This document shows, in pieces, positions 36,256 to 48,323 of a stretch of 64,000 bases of DNA (position 1 is the stretch's first letter; every line of letters starts with the position of its first letter). The notes below the pieces were generated by a model. That model saw only the letters and a list, made by a program, of their open reading frames with translations, had not been told where the DNA came from and did not search any database. The translations under genes were made by a program, and so were the position numbers. The DNA is taken from contig OX638131.1 of assembly GCA_951804985.1 (NCBI GenBank), forward strand, positions 6,548,630-6,612,629. Reading direction: 5' to 3'. Source of the stretch: Dryomyza anilis (lineage: Eukaryota > Arthropoda > Insecta > Diptera > Dryomyzidae).

Positions 36256-39200
36256 ATGGATGACGTCGCCACCGCACACAGTGAAAATGAAAATTTGCGC
36301 AAAATTCGCGGCCGCCTGCTACAATGGGAGGCGCAGGACAACGCTCTAGCGGCACTCAGTACGCAGCAGGAGGAACAACTCGAGATACTAACCTCGATGT
36401 GGCAGGAACAGGAGGAGACTGTTGTGAGTAAAAGACAAACACAAACAACGAATGCAGTTGAATCGACTGAAGCCGCCTCCAACGTCTTGGGCTGCACGTC
36501 AATGAAAGAGCTGCAGGCTCTGCCCGAAGGCATCGAGAACGCAAACGACTTTCTGCTTTGGTACGATCGCGTCAGCAGCGAGATACATCAACATGCGGAT
36601 GCTGTGCACTATAAGTACCTGCAGCAGCTGGAGTTGCGCAGCAATGAGTGCTGCAACACGCTACAGCAGATTGATCTGGCGCTGGCCAAGTTACAGACGC
36701 TGCAGGATGAATATGCATTCGTGGCGCACAAAACGAGTTCGCTGAATACGGCTAGTGAGAAACTAATTGCAGAGCAGCAGCAATTGCAGCAGTTGGGTGA
36801 CGGGATACAGCGACGTTTGCACTACTTCGGACAGGTGGAGCTGCTGCAACAGCGGTTGCAATCGCCGACGCTCTCGGTTGCAAGCGAGTCATTCCGCGAG
36901 TGTTTGCAACGTATCGACGACTGTTTGCAGTATCTGCGCGCAAATGTAAGTGAAATCGGTTGTGACAACTAAAAAATGTTAAACTTTTTTGTCTTTTTCA
37001 GCCCAAATTCAAGGATGCTGCCGTCTTTAGTGTCAAGTACAAACACTGCTTGGCGCGTGCAGTGACGTTGATGAAAAACTACACGGTGACTGTGATGGCA
37101 CAGGCCACCGCTGCGACATTGCATCCGAAACAGCAGCAGCAATCGCAACAGGCTGAAAACGAAAACGCGCCACCCGACGCTGCATTTGCGCTGTACTACG
37201 GCAAATATCAGACTTCAGCCGCAAAGATTCGACGCGTTTCGCAGTTGGTCGAGGCACGCGTGCAACTCAGCGCCGAGTATGAACAGCTGCTCAGTGAGAT
37301 GCAGCAGAACTATCTCAATGAACGGGCAACCATCATGTCGCCTGCCGTTGACAAAGCCATCAAAGATTTGCGCGCTACACACAAAGGCGATCATTGCACT
37401 TTGATGCGCAGCACTTGTGGGTTTTTGGTGAATGTCTGCCAGGACGAGCATCGTTTATTTTATCAGTTCTTTACGCAACCCAGCGAGCAGTTGACGTAAG
37501 TGTTTCAGATGCTGTGCAGCAGCAGCGATTGCGCTACATTTAATATTTTCTCTCCAGCGCTTATCTTGAGGGTCTTTGCACCATTCTGTATGACACCATG
37601 CGGCCCTTCATCATACACATCAATCACTTGGAGACGCTGGCGGAGATCTGCTCCATACTACGCATAGAAATGCTTGAGGAGCATGTGCAGCAAAATCGTA
37701 AGTAGCGATATTAAATGAATGAAAATTTTAAATTCTTATCTCTTTTTCATTTCAAACAAGTATAACGTAGTCTTAGCAACTGGAGGCATTAACTCCACAA
37801 ACGTAGTTGTAGCGGCTGGAGGTATTAACTGCCCAAACGTAGTTGTAGCGGCTGGAGGCATTAACCCCCCAAACGTAGTCTTAGCGGTTGGAGACATTAA
37901 CTCCCCAAACGTAGTTATAGCGGAGGCGTTAACCCCGAAACGTAGTTGTAGCGGCTCTAACGTAGTCGTAGCCGTTGGAGGCATTAACTCCCCAAACGTA
38001 GTTGTAGCGGCTGCTCCCCAAAAGTAGTCGTAGCCGTTGGAGGCATTAACTCCCCAAACGTAGTTATAGTGGCTTGAGGCATTAACTCCCCAAACGTAGT
38101 TATATCGGCTGGGGGCCTCCCCAAACGTAGTCATAGTCGCTGGAGGCATTAACCCCCCAAACGGCCTGAGAAACTATTTCAGAATGAACTGTATGACTTT
38201 ATGTTGTGTGTTAAATTCTCTATATTATGTATGACTAATGCATTTTTAAGTTAATATGAAATAAAAGAAAAAAAAAAACATATTTTAGAATAGCATTCAA
38301 AAGAAAACATTCGAAAAGAAACTTTCGTGACTATTTCAGTCATAGACAAAATTTTCAGCTGCCGACAACATAGTTTTACACTGCATATATCTGTCATTCC
38401 TTCACCATCCTATAATCTGTCGTTAGGCTGCCGACTGACATTTTGTTCTTGCGGAGACAACAGACAGGTTTTCCTATAAATTATTTCTATGACTACGACA
38501 AATCTGCTGATTTCCAGTTTGAAAGCTGTCTGTAGTCCACCTGTTAGCTGCTGCCGTATGTTTTGTCTGGGGCTATTAATTTATTAAAATTATTCAAGAC
38601 TACAAAAAAGTCATCAAGGATTTCTTAGAAGAGTCTGTCATTTTGAAAATCCATCGCATCCGGTTTTTATGAAATTTGATTTATGCGTTACTTTCAAATG
38701 TTTACAAGGACATCTTTTTTTCAAAAATCTAAGAATGTCATCAAAGAGATATATTTAGGCTTTCAGAAATACTTAAAATTTTTTAAATCGATCGGTGCCT
38801 GATCGACTTATTTGAATCCGAGTTTTGGTCTGGTTTGGAGTTTTGGTCATACAAATCGGAAAATACTGAACGTAGGGTACTCAAGTTTTGTATTTTTGTT
38901 CCTAAACATATGTAGTGTCCACAAACAAAATATCATAACATATATGACAAAAAATTATCCATATATAAACAATTTCAATGATTGCCACCATCTTCAGCTA
39001 TGTACTAACTGCCACTTTAACTTAGAGTTACCCATAGAATATATGGAATTGAAACCCTTAACTGGATATTACTTTATTTTTGCCAGCTGCGCCACTGGAA
39101 GCCTTTGCCAACACCGCCAACCAACTGCTGCAGGACGTGCAGGAGCGCCTGGTATTTCGCGCCCATTTGTATCTGCAGTCGGACATTTTGAACTACAACC

Positions 39201-40674
39201 CGTCGGCGGGCGATCTGGCATATCCGGACAAGCTGCAGATGATGGAGTCGATAGCGTTGTCGCTGCAAGAGCCACCCACAATGCGACGCGCTGACTCGCG
39301 TTCGTCGCTCATCTCTAGTGTATCGAGCGCGCTGGACGCCGAGAGTGTAGATGCTGCGCAACGCTCACGCAATATGAGTAAGTCTTGCACCATGCTGCAT
39401 ATCCCACCGAGTTTGATACGCATTTTTTAATATTTAGACTCTCCCGCTGATCTACACGGCATGTGGTATCCGACAGTGCGTCGCACCTTGGTCTGCCTGT
39501 CGCGCCTCTATCGCTGCGTCGATCGCCCCATCTTCCAGGGACTGTCGCAGGAGGCACTACGTTTGTGCGTGCACAGTGTATCGGCGGCTGCTGCCAAAAT
39601 AGCCACAGCCAAGGTACATTTGCGACTTAAGTTTGTAATAAAAATGATTTAACTTTATCTTGTTTACTTACAGAGCGCCGTCGACGGTCAGTTGTTTGAA
39701 ATCAAGCATCTGCTGATTTTACGCGAACAAATCGCTCCCTTTCGCGTCGACTTTACGGTGCGTGAGACGTCGCTGGACTTTAGCAAAGTAAAGACTGCTG
39801 CCTTTGGACTGCTGCACAAGCGCAAACAGCTCTTTGCCATGGGCAGCGACAATCCACTGCTAGAGTTTCTGCTCGAGGGCACACCGCAGATTAAAGAACA
39901 TCTGCTGGACTCGCGCAAGGAGGTCGACCGCCAGCTGAAGAGCGTTTGTGAGCAGTTTATAAAGCAGGGCGTTCACACACTGGTCGCGCCCATCAGCGCA
40001 TTTCTGGACAAGGCGCAGGCGCTGCTGGCTGGCAGTGAGTCGAAGAGCGCAAGCGATGCCACTGTCAACTATGCGCTGCGCCAGTCCGCATGGGCGGCGC
40101 CGCAACAGTTGAGCAGTATTATACAGGAAACGCAACGCCTGATTCGCAGCAAGTTGGCCGTATTGCAGCGATCGATGCAGCTTTACTTGAGCAACCGCGA
40201 CACGGAGTTTATTATTTTCAGAGCAATACGCGTGAGTTGGACAGACTGTTTTAAAATGTATACAATTTTTATATTCCCCATCTACAGAACAACGTCATAC
40301 AAACATTTGTTAGGCTCGAGCAGCTGCTCACTACAAATGGCTACAGCCCGGATGATATGATCATCACCAGCTGCCCCTCCGCGGAGCAGGTGGACATCTT
40401 GTTGTCCAGCGCCAGCATCTTGGCGGCCGAGGGCATCGTCAACTTCTCGGCTGCAGCTGCGACGCGCAAATACAGCACTTCTTCGGTGGAAGGCGGTGCG
40501 CAGACACCAACTTCGGAGCAGCGCAGAATGAGCTTCGACAGAAAGATTTCGAGCAGTGGCGGCGAGCATGGCGCTCTTATGGCACATGTACCCGAGCTGC
40601 CGGAATCGGGGAGTTCGGCAACATCGCCTGCGCCGCCGCTCGAAGCGTCTGAAGTGGCAGAGGCCAGCAATTAA
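36256..40674 (+). CDS. Cog3: Conserved oligomeric Golgi complex subunit 3 (Cog3/Sec34), complete, 7 exons
   Basis: Exons: 36256-36945, 37002-37495, 37558-37697, 39087-39377, 39438-39613, 39674-40231, 40288-40674, joined in frame to 911 residues. The ATG at 36256 gives [18 protein letters not shown], and the start agrees with fly Cog3 length. Cog3 is a lobe-A subunit of the COG tether, which returns glycosylation enzymes in retrograde vesicles within the Golgi. The Sec34 domain spans roughly 90-240 and is largely coiled coil ([28 protein letters not shown]). The C-terminal part contains [15 protein letters not shown] and [17 protein letters not shown], typical of the family. The Ser/Ala-rich tail is variable. 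Introns are short except intron 3 (1389 bp), which carries a 36-bp minisatellite. Cog3 converges with the ZFAND2 gene. Confidence 0.95.
37763..38162. repeat. 36-bp minisatellite in Cog3 intron 3
   Basis: About 11 imperfect copies of a 36-bp unit containing GTAGTTGTAGCGGCTGGAGG and CATTAACTCCCCAAAC. Several copies are shortened (for example at about 37920-37960 and 38010-38030). The period is divisible by three, so long frames stay open on both strands (about 100 and 137 codons), but these are repeat artefacts: read-through from exon 3 meets a stop 4 nt into the intron (AAGTAG). The rest of the intron (38163-39086) shows nothing recognisable. Confidence 0.9.
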
Positions 40675-40708
40675 ATTATTCAACAAGATTCCTTTTATCT
40701 AATCACAC

Positions 40709-40773
40709 TTTATTTTATTATAAACCATAATTTTGTCGTCGCTTATACGTTATGCAAATGATAATTAAATAAA
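40709..40773. promoter_or_regulatory. Opposed polyadenylation signals of Cog3 and the ZFAND2 gene
   Basis: AATAAA at 40768-40773 (+) serves Cog3, 94 bp after its stop. On the minus strand AATAAA occurs twice, at 40719-40714 and 40714-40709, about 235 bp after the ZFAND2 stop. If these are used, the two 3' UTRs overlap by about 60-100 bp on opposite strands. Confidence 0.6.
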
Positions 40774-40950
40774 ATATTTCAACATAAAAAAGTACAGTTG
40801 ACACAAAAATAGTAAAAATTAATATTAAATAATAAAAAACAATTAAGACTATGAAAATATTTGCTAAAGCAGTGCCAGCGGCTACTCTATGGCATGTGGT
40901 TAATAGCGCTGCCTAATGCTTAGGCTTTGTAGTTGGTTGTTGTAGCTGAG

Positions 40951-43900
40951 CTACGACAGCGAGCATTTGTCCTTGGCGCTACTCTGCTGCGCATCACGTC
41001 CGCCCACAGGTACCGTTGCATTTTGCTGTGCTGTCGCATTGCGTCGATTACGATCGGCCGACTCGTCCAGTTCCATGATGGAGAGCGCAATGGCGCGCGC
41101 GAGTGCTTCGTCTTCAGACTAAAAAGAAATAGAAGAAAAATTATACTTTATACCACTTTAATTTAGTAGGTACTTTAAATATTTCCAAGGACTAGACTTT
41201 GATGTCTTTTGAATTTCAAATGGAATTTCTGAATTTCAATTGATATCTTTTGAATTTCAAATGGAATTTCTGAATTTCAATTGGTCTTTTGAATTTCAAA
41301 TGGAATTTTCGAATTTCAATTGGTCTTTTGAATTTCAAATGGAATTTCCGAAATTCAAATGGAATTTATGAATTTCAATTTATGTCTTTTGAATTTCAAA
41401 TGGAATTTCTGAATTTCAATTGATATCCTTTGAATGTCAAATGGAATTTCTGAATTTAAATTGATGTCCTTTGAATTTCAAAAAGAATTTCTGAATTTAA
41501 ATTGATGTCTTTTGAATTTAAAATGGAATTTCTGAATTTCAATTGGTGTCTTTTGAATTTCAAATGGAATTTCCGAATTTCAATTGATGTCTTCTGAATT
41601 TCAAACGGAATTTCTGAATTTCAAATAAAATTACTAAATTTCAATTGATGCCTTTTGAATTTCAAATGGAATTCCTGAATTTCATTTGATGTCTTTTGAA
41701 TTTCAAATGGGATTTCTGAATTTTAATTGTTGTCTTCTGAAATTCAAATAGAATTTTTGAATTTCAATTGGTTTTTTAAATTTCAAATGGAATTTCTGAA
41801 TTTTAATTGGTTCTTTGAATTTCAAAAATAATTTCTGAGTTTCAATTGTTGTCTTTTGAATTCGGAATGGAATTTCCGAATTTCAATTGTTGTCTTATGA
41901 ATTCCAAATGGAATTTCTGAATTTCAATTGATATTTTTTGAATATCAAATGGAATTTCTGAATTAAATTGATGTTTTTTGAATTTCAAAAATTATTTCTG
42001 AGTTTCAATTGTTGTCTATTCAATTTCAAATGGAATTTCTGAATTTTAATTGATGTATTTTGAATTTCAAATGAAATTTCTGAATTTCAATTGATGTCTT
42101 CTGAATTTCAATTGGTCTTTTGAATTTCAAATGGAATTTCTGAATTTCAATTGGTGTCTTTTGAATTTCAAATGGAATTTCAGAAAATCAATTGGTCTTT
42201 TGAATTTCAAATAGAATTTCTGAATTTCTAATGATGTCTTTTGAATTTCAATTGATGCCTTCTGAATTTCAAACGGAATTTCTGAATTTCAACTAGAATT
42301 TCTGAATTTCAATTGATGTCTTTTGAATTTCAAACGGAATTTCTGAATTTCAAACGGAATTTCTGAATTTCAACTAGAATTTCTGAATTTCAATTGATGT
42401 CTTTTGAATTTCAAATGGAATTTCTGAATTTAAATTGGTCTTTTGAATTTCAAATGAAATTTCTGAATTTCAATTGATGTCTTCTGAATTTCAATTGGTC
42501 TTTTGAATTTCAAATGGAATTTCTGAATTTCAATTGGTGTCTTTTGAATTTCAAATGGAATTTCAGAAAATCAATTGGTCTTTTGAATTTCAAATAGAAT
42601 TTCCGAATTTCAATTGATGTCTTTTGAATTTCAATTGATGTCTTCTGAATTTCAAACGGAATTTCTGAATTTCAACTAGAATTTCTGAATTTCAATTGAT
42701 GTCTTTTGAATTTCAAATGGAATTTCTGAATTTAAATTGGTCTTTTTAATTTCAAATGGAATTTCCGAATTTCAATTGATGTCTTCTGAATTTCAAATGG
42801 AATTTCTGAATTTCAATTGATGTCTTAAATTTCAAAAAGAATTTCTGAATTTCAATTGATGTCTTTTGAATTTCAAATGGAATTTCTGATTTTCAATTGA
42901 TGTCTTTTAAATTTTAACAGACATTTTTGGTGTCTTTTGAATTTCAATTGAAATTTCTGAATTTCAATTGAAATTTCTGAATTTCAAATAGAATTTCTAA
43001 ATTTCAATTGTTGTCTTTTGAATTTCAAATGGAATTTCTGAATTTCAACTGATGTCTTCTGAATTTCAAATGGAATTCCTGAATTTCAATTGATGTCTTT
43101 TGAATTTCAAATGGAATTTCTGAATTTCAATTGATGTCTTTTGAATTTCAAGTGTCTATTTCTGAATTTTAATTGATGTCTTTTAAATATAAATGAAATT
43201 TCCGACTTTTAATTGGAGTTTTAATTCTTTTAACTGGAGTGATGATGTAAAATTTTGATTTACCATATTTCCCTGTATAGTCTGCACCTGATTGGATGTG
43301 GATGAAGCAGCTGCAGCGGCGGCGCGTGCTCTTGCCGCTGCTGCACTTGGCTTGGGATTGGCATTGAACAATGTGGTGGGTTTGTTTGTGCGTCGATACT
43401 CTGCTGCTTTCCTAACGTATTTCGAAAAGCATTTAATATAACAGAAATTCTAAAACAATTCCAAAAACTTACGCCGCCATTGCACGTTGCTCCGCTTCAC
43501 TCTTGAATGCGCTATTATTACTGCTGATGCTGCCACTTGCAGTTGATGGCTTTGCTGCGCCACACTCATGATCCACAGTATGTCGATGACGCAAGCAGAA
43601 ATTCTGACGGCACTGCGAACACGTCACCGGTATCAGCTCTTTGCGCTTGCAATTCTTGTACGTACAGCGATTCGTAAATATTTTCTTTGTATCCGACTTG
43701 CAGTTCATGTCGATGTGTTGACCCACTGTCAGGTCGGGCGATGCACCGGGAGCCGTGGGAACTGGTTCGCCGCACAGCGGACAAATTGGTACCTGCACAT
43801 CTTTGCGATTGGCAGCCGTGCAGGCGTGACGCGCATAGTTAAAGTGGCCAGAACAGAATACCTTGTCGCAGGCATCACATTTCATGGGCAGGAAATCTAG

Positions 43901-44014
43901 GTGGGCGAAGCCAATATTAGCCGATTGTATTACAAGTGGTCGATGGTTGGTTTACTCACCCAGTCTGTTGCATGTTGCTTCGTTGCAATGTTGTCCAAGA
44001 TGTGGAAATTCCAT
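40951..44014 (-). CDS. ZFAND2B: AN1-type zinc finger protein of the ZFAND2 (AIRAP/AIRAPL) family, complete, 4 exons
   Basis: Exons (minus): 44014-43960, 43896-43473, 43411-43264, 41118-40951; 264 residues. Two AN1 zinc fingers: about 10-48 (CNEATC, then CDACDKVFCSGHF and HAC) and about 95-140 (CTYKNCKRKE, then CSQCRQNFCLRHRH and HEC). A ubiquitin-interacting motif follows near the C-terminus (EDEALARAIALSIMELD, about 210-226). These proteins associate with the proteasome and p97 in the cytosol and at the ER, notably under arsenite or translocation stress. The last four residues are CSLS, a CaaX-type prenylation box, which favours the membrane-linked AIRAPL (ZFAND2B) side of the family. An Ala-rich run (about 175-195) separates zinc fingers and UIM. 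The mammalian AIRAPL has two UIMs; I see only one clear UIM here. Intron 3 is 2145 bp, almost all minisatellite. Confidence 0.93.
41198..43230. repeat. ~41-bp minisatellite filling ZFAND2 intron 3
   Basis: Two kilobases of imperfect repeats. Each ~41-bp unit has two related ~20-bp halves, both starting TGAATTTCAA: one continues ATGGAATTTC, the other TTGATGTC. GAATTTCAAAT and ATTTGAAATTC are near-complementary, so the array is rich in local inverted repeats. Larger blocks are duplicated: CAGAAAATCAATTGGTC occurs at 42181 and 42564, 383 bp apart, with matching flanks. It makes up nearly all of the intron. Confidence 0.92.
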
Positions 44015-46275
44015 TTTTGTAAATATTTGAACTTTGACTTTTTCTTATATCACTCTGTTTATTTCACAACACGACCCTTATTTTTTTAAGACAATCTACA
44101 AAGTTCGAGGTTTTTCTAGATGCTGATATGAATATGTTAAATTGTTGACCAAAACAATGAATGACTAAACAAAAATTGTTATACAAAAATTAATGTTTTT
44201 CACTGCGGAATGTTTGCGAGGAGTATGTCAACTCTGCAAAATTAGTTTGACGTTTTATAGTTATTTAACAGCCAGTGTTGTCTTTTTTTAAATTATAAAA
44301 AACTCCCTTTTGAAGTGAGCGCGGGAAATTTCCCATTTGTGGTAATGTTAAATGCTGTGGGAAAAGTAATTCCCATGGGAATTTTTAATGGCTCTGGGAA
44401 TGTTTTGAACACATTATTTTTTTATTATAATTAAACATACAAGCATACTAAATATAAATTTTATGATTTAAGCATATCGAACAAACGTATTATGTGAAAA
44501 AAAGATAACCGAAATCGTTGTTCATACACAGCCTAATGCTGTATGTCGTCGATCGACGAAAATCGTCCAGAATTTGTCTGACTTTCGTGTGAGAAAGTTT
44601 TTTGTATGCTGTATACAAAGACTTTATATATATAAGATGGTTAAGTTTCTGGCTCGCTATGTTTTGTACTAAAAAGATGCGGTTGTCATTTAGCCAACCA
44701 TAATTTTATAGTACTAAATTATTCTGTGCAGCAAATAAAATGAGACAAACCATACACTTGTTGTAGAAACACTTGTCGTGCCCCTTTAACTTCTATTATT
44801 ACGGCTGCACAAAAAGCAGCAACAACAATAGTTGGAAAATAATTAATTTTCAACGATTTTTCCTGCATTATTTAAATATGCTTTATTTTTTATGAAAACA
44901 TCAAAAGTTGTAGATTTTTGGTCTTCAATTTTTGATATTGTCTTTGGGCGTAAAGACCGACGAACCAATTCGTAATATATCCAGCATACAATTTGATTAC
45001 GTATGTGAGTGAAAACTTGACGAAATTTGTCACTCATGAAATTATACATAAGGCTGTTAAAGGCTATGACAATTTTTAAGTTGTTTTTAAATTTGATGAG
45101 ATATGTTTGGGATTTTATTATGGTATTTATATATTTATGTGGTATTTTGGTGGTCATTTTTAACGACTGTGGGAATATTTGTGGTAATTTTTAATAGGTA
45201 TGGGAATTAAATCAATTAAAGTAACCCTATTTTTTAATTTTTCGTGGGAATTTAGGTAGCCCACACTGTTACGAGCGTCAAATAAATAGAGAAATTTGGT
45301 CAGGGTGTTTCAGGATTTAAAAAATCCGTATGCTAACTAAATTTAAAATGTGTTTTAAATTCATATACTAAACTAAAGAATGATAAATAAAATGCTATAT
45401 AATTTAAAATATTATGACTTTGTTTAAATTATCTATCGAAAACTACAGCAGGTGATTTCTGATTTGTTGTCGATCAAAATTGTCGACTCATTTTATCCAT
45501 TTGACGTCAAATGAAGCAGTTTTTATTTATTGTCGAATAATTTTGTTAACATTTGAACAATTCTGACGTCACAGAAATCGACAATTTCATCGCTTGATTT
45601 ACAGAAACGAACTGCAGTTGTCTCCAATTATAGTATTCCCAGAAAACACTGAGTCTTAAAGGAAATTTCACAATATCCAGCAAAGTCTTTAAATTCCTTG
45701 TATTCTATGGTTAACTCGTAAGTTAAAGTGGCAGTTACTGCTTAACCGGAGATGGTTAAATTTTAAATCGATCTATATCCCTATTTTTATCAACTATAGT
45801 AAAAAAAAGTTATTCTTTTGTATTGTTAAACTTTAATGTTAAATATGCAGAGTAGCGAGATAAAATATTTTATAAAAAATCATAATTTCCATAATGAGCG
45901 CATAATGAAAATAATAATTGGAAATATATATATAAGTTAACATTTTATTTAATAGCATGGACAAGTACTTAACATTATTTTAAAATAAAGAAAACATCAA
46001 CTTAAAACGATATTATGAAAAAAAATAAAAAAATTTTGCATGAAATTGTTGTTTTATGCAGCCAAGAGCGTTAACAAGTGTCTAGATGTTAAAATTCTAT
46101 GAGAAAAGGAGTTTAAAACAATGTATATCAAATGGTATTAAAAAATGTAATTAAATAATATAATGCATAAAATAAGAGAATTTATATTCTACATTAGTCA
46201 GGCATAGTAAAAAATACAGAATCTCAACATTTTTTTTATTTTTTTTTGTGCGCTCAGCCCCTTAAATCTTCTACT
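44015..46275. other. Spacer between ZFAND2 and UBXN7, with decayed repeats
   Basis: AT-rich spacer. Around 44320-44410 and 45140-45250 there are related short repeats (TGTGGTAATKTTWAAT and TGGGAAT motifs); the 750 bp between them looks like an insertion and holds a 104-codon minus-strand frame (45157-44843) that I do not recognise. A perfect 14-bp palindrome, TCGTCGATCGACGA, lies at about 44549. A decayed copy of a short MITE sits at 45663-45757. Beyond 45760 I see nothing besides AT-rich DNA. AATAAA on the minus strand at 46240-46235 is the likely UBXN7 polyadenylation signal. Confidence 0.45.
45663..45757. mobile_element. Decayed relative of the ~102-bp MITE at 55830
   Basis: TTTCACAATATCCAGCAAAG, then TATTCTATGGTTAACTC, TTAAAGTGGCAGTTA and TTAACCGGAGATGG follow the same order as in the element at 55830-55931. 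The outer CCGTTTTCAC ends are lost here. Orientation is the same. Confidence 0.55.
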
Positions 46276-48135
46276 CTAATCGTCCAATGTCACATGCAGA
46301 TTCGCCGACGGATGCAGACTCAGCTCCTGCAGTGTTTGTCCATTGTCCGCCGTCTCCAATGTTTTGCGCGGATATGCGCAGATTAATTTGTAGCCCTGCT
46401 TCGGTAGATGCGGATAGTGCTGCGCAATGTACATGCGCAACACTAGTAGTTTAGTGTCTGAGGGCCAACGCAACTGCACTGCCTCATCGACGCTCTCCGC
46501 ATTGAGCAGACGCAGTTTCAGCATTGTCAGCTGATGTTTTGCCAGTCCCAAATACTCCTCATAGGAGACTTTCTCGCATCCACTCTTAGTATCATCGTCA
46601 ACGAACTCTTCGACGCTGGCAACATCCGCATCCGCTTCATCGTTTACTCCTTTCTCATAATCATCGTCTGTGTCATCATCGCTTAACGCATGTTTTTTGG
46701 CACCATTTTCACGCATTGAATTGCGTATGGCCAACGCAATTTGTTCCTCCTCGGTGAGTTCAACTACCTTATCGCGTTTTACACGTTTTGCGTTATTGCC
46801 CGCCGCTTTGTCGGCATCACTGTTCTCTGCGGTAGCAGCATCGTCATCATCATCGATGCTAATGCATTCGGTGGAACGTTTCGATGTAGTTGGACAATCA
46901 TCTGCAAGCTCCTGACTAAAGTCTTTGTGATCGCGCAAAAACTGCTGTAAATCGTGCAGCACATTGCACTGCTTGGGTTCAGAATTCTTCCAGATCTCTT
47001 CGCCGGTGCGCGGATCAATGACACAGACGTATGGCAACTTGGCACAGTGGTAGAAGGCAACAAAGCGCCGGCCCTCCGAGGTGTCTGAGTCGACCTAAGT
47101 GGAACACAAGATACCAAGAAAAATTGAAAAAGATGAACTTAAGAACTAAATAAAAACATTAATGCTAAAAAATCAAAAATGTCCGAGCTTCGATCCAAAT
47201 GGCTTGCTCATACCAAGACTAATCATAAAAAGACATCTCATGCCAATACATTATATACAAAGGACGCTTCATTCCAAGGTTGGCTCATACCAAGACATTT
47301 CATACCAAGACATCTCATACCAAGACAATTCTCTCAACAAAAGACATCTCATACCATTTTTTTTTTTCATATTAAACAAAATTATTAATGTACATATAAA
47401 TCTAAGCAAATTTATTACAAGAAGTTCCTCCAACAATCATTGACTCACCTGCCACAGCATAAACTGTCGCCTTATCAGCTTGCGCACCTCCTTGTCTGAC
47501 CAGACATCGCGATTCAACACCTGCGATTCGAAGCTGTCACTCTGTACGTTCACCAGCAGCCAGTGCTTCAGTTCGGTAGCGCGCAGTCGCGCCGTCTGGA
47601 ATGTGCCCGCATATGCAATATCCGTCGGCGGTCGGAAAAGATCACCTAGACGCGAGCTGCTCGTTTTAGGCTCCATGGCGCGAGCGGCATTTACCATGGC
47701 AGCCGCACGTGCACGTCGCCGCGATCGACCAGCGACACCACTGCTGCTACTACTGCTGTTATCCATGGACGCTGCTGCATGCAGTTGCTCTTCCATGAGA
47801 GCACCTTCGCGCGCAAAGTCACGCAACGGACAAACCTTAACACGTGTCGGTGCACGCACCAAGCGCCCGGGTGTAAAGAAGTTATCATCTTCCGGACCAA
47901 TAAGCTGCTCGCGTATAGGTGCAATTGGTGCACGCACATCATCCTCTTCGTCCAGTGGTATCAAAGGCGCATCTGCAACTCCGGCAGAACCCTGCTCAAA
48001 GAAGAGCGCTACCGCTGCTTCTACATTATTGGCGCATGCGGCCAGCAGATGCTCAGCTTCTGCTTGATTGGAGCCAGTTACTTCGACGACGCGATCGACC
48101 AGCTCCTGATTGGCATTGGCCGCTGAGGCTGACAT
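46276..48135 (-). CDS. UBXN7: UBX domain-containing protein 7 (UBXN7), complete, 2 exons
   Basis: Exons (minus) 48135-47449 and 47094-46276 join in frame to 501 residues. Domains in order: UBA-like about 8-48 (VVEVTGSNQAEAEHLLAAC); a UAS thioredoxin-like domain about 160-285 (LGDLFRPPTDIAYAGTF, LNRDVWSDKEV, YVCVIDPRTGEEIW); an acidic, lysine-rich linker with KRVKRDK (possible nuclear signal, about 332-338); a UIM at 343-358 (EEEQIALAIRNSM); and a C-terminal UBX domain about 420-501. The UBX loop that contacts p97 reads YPR instead of the usual FPR. UBXN7 links the AAA ATPase p97/VCP to ubiquitylated substrates and to neddylated cullin-RING ligases through its UIM. The architecture and order match human UBXN7 closely. 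The intron is 354 bp. Overlapping DRE sites lie 227 bp upstream. Confidence 0.95.
47280..47357. repeat. 15-bp short tandem repeat in UBXN7 intron
   Basis: About four imperfect copies of ATACCAAGACATCTC (CTCATACCAAGACATTTC, then CATACCAAGACATCTCATACC) near the middle of the only UBXN7 intron. The upstream part of the intron (47160-47280) contains more distant versions of the same motif. Confidence 0.7.
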
Positions 48136-48323
48136 GGTTTAAGTTGGCAGTGAACGCAATGGACGACGTAATTTGTTGTACGTGAAGCACGGCGGAATCA
48201 CAAGATATTTGCAAAACTTATTTTTTAGTTTAAATATTCTGTATTTTTTTTGGTCTAGTTTGATAAAAGTTTTTCTGTTAAATTTTTGCGAAATAAAAAA
48301 ACAATTTATGAAGAAAGAAGAAG

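Noticed and set aside
47480..48185. Long plus-strand frames opposite UBXN7 exon 1
   Set aside because: Ser/Ala/Arg-rich mirror frames of the acidic and Ala-rich UBXN7 codons.
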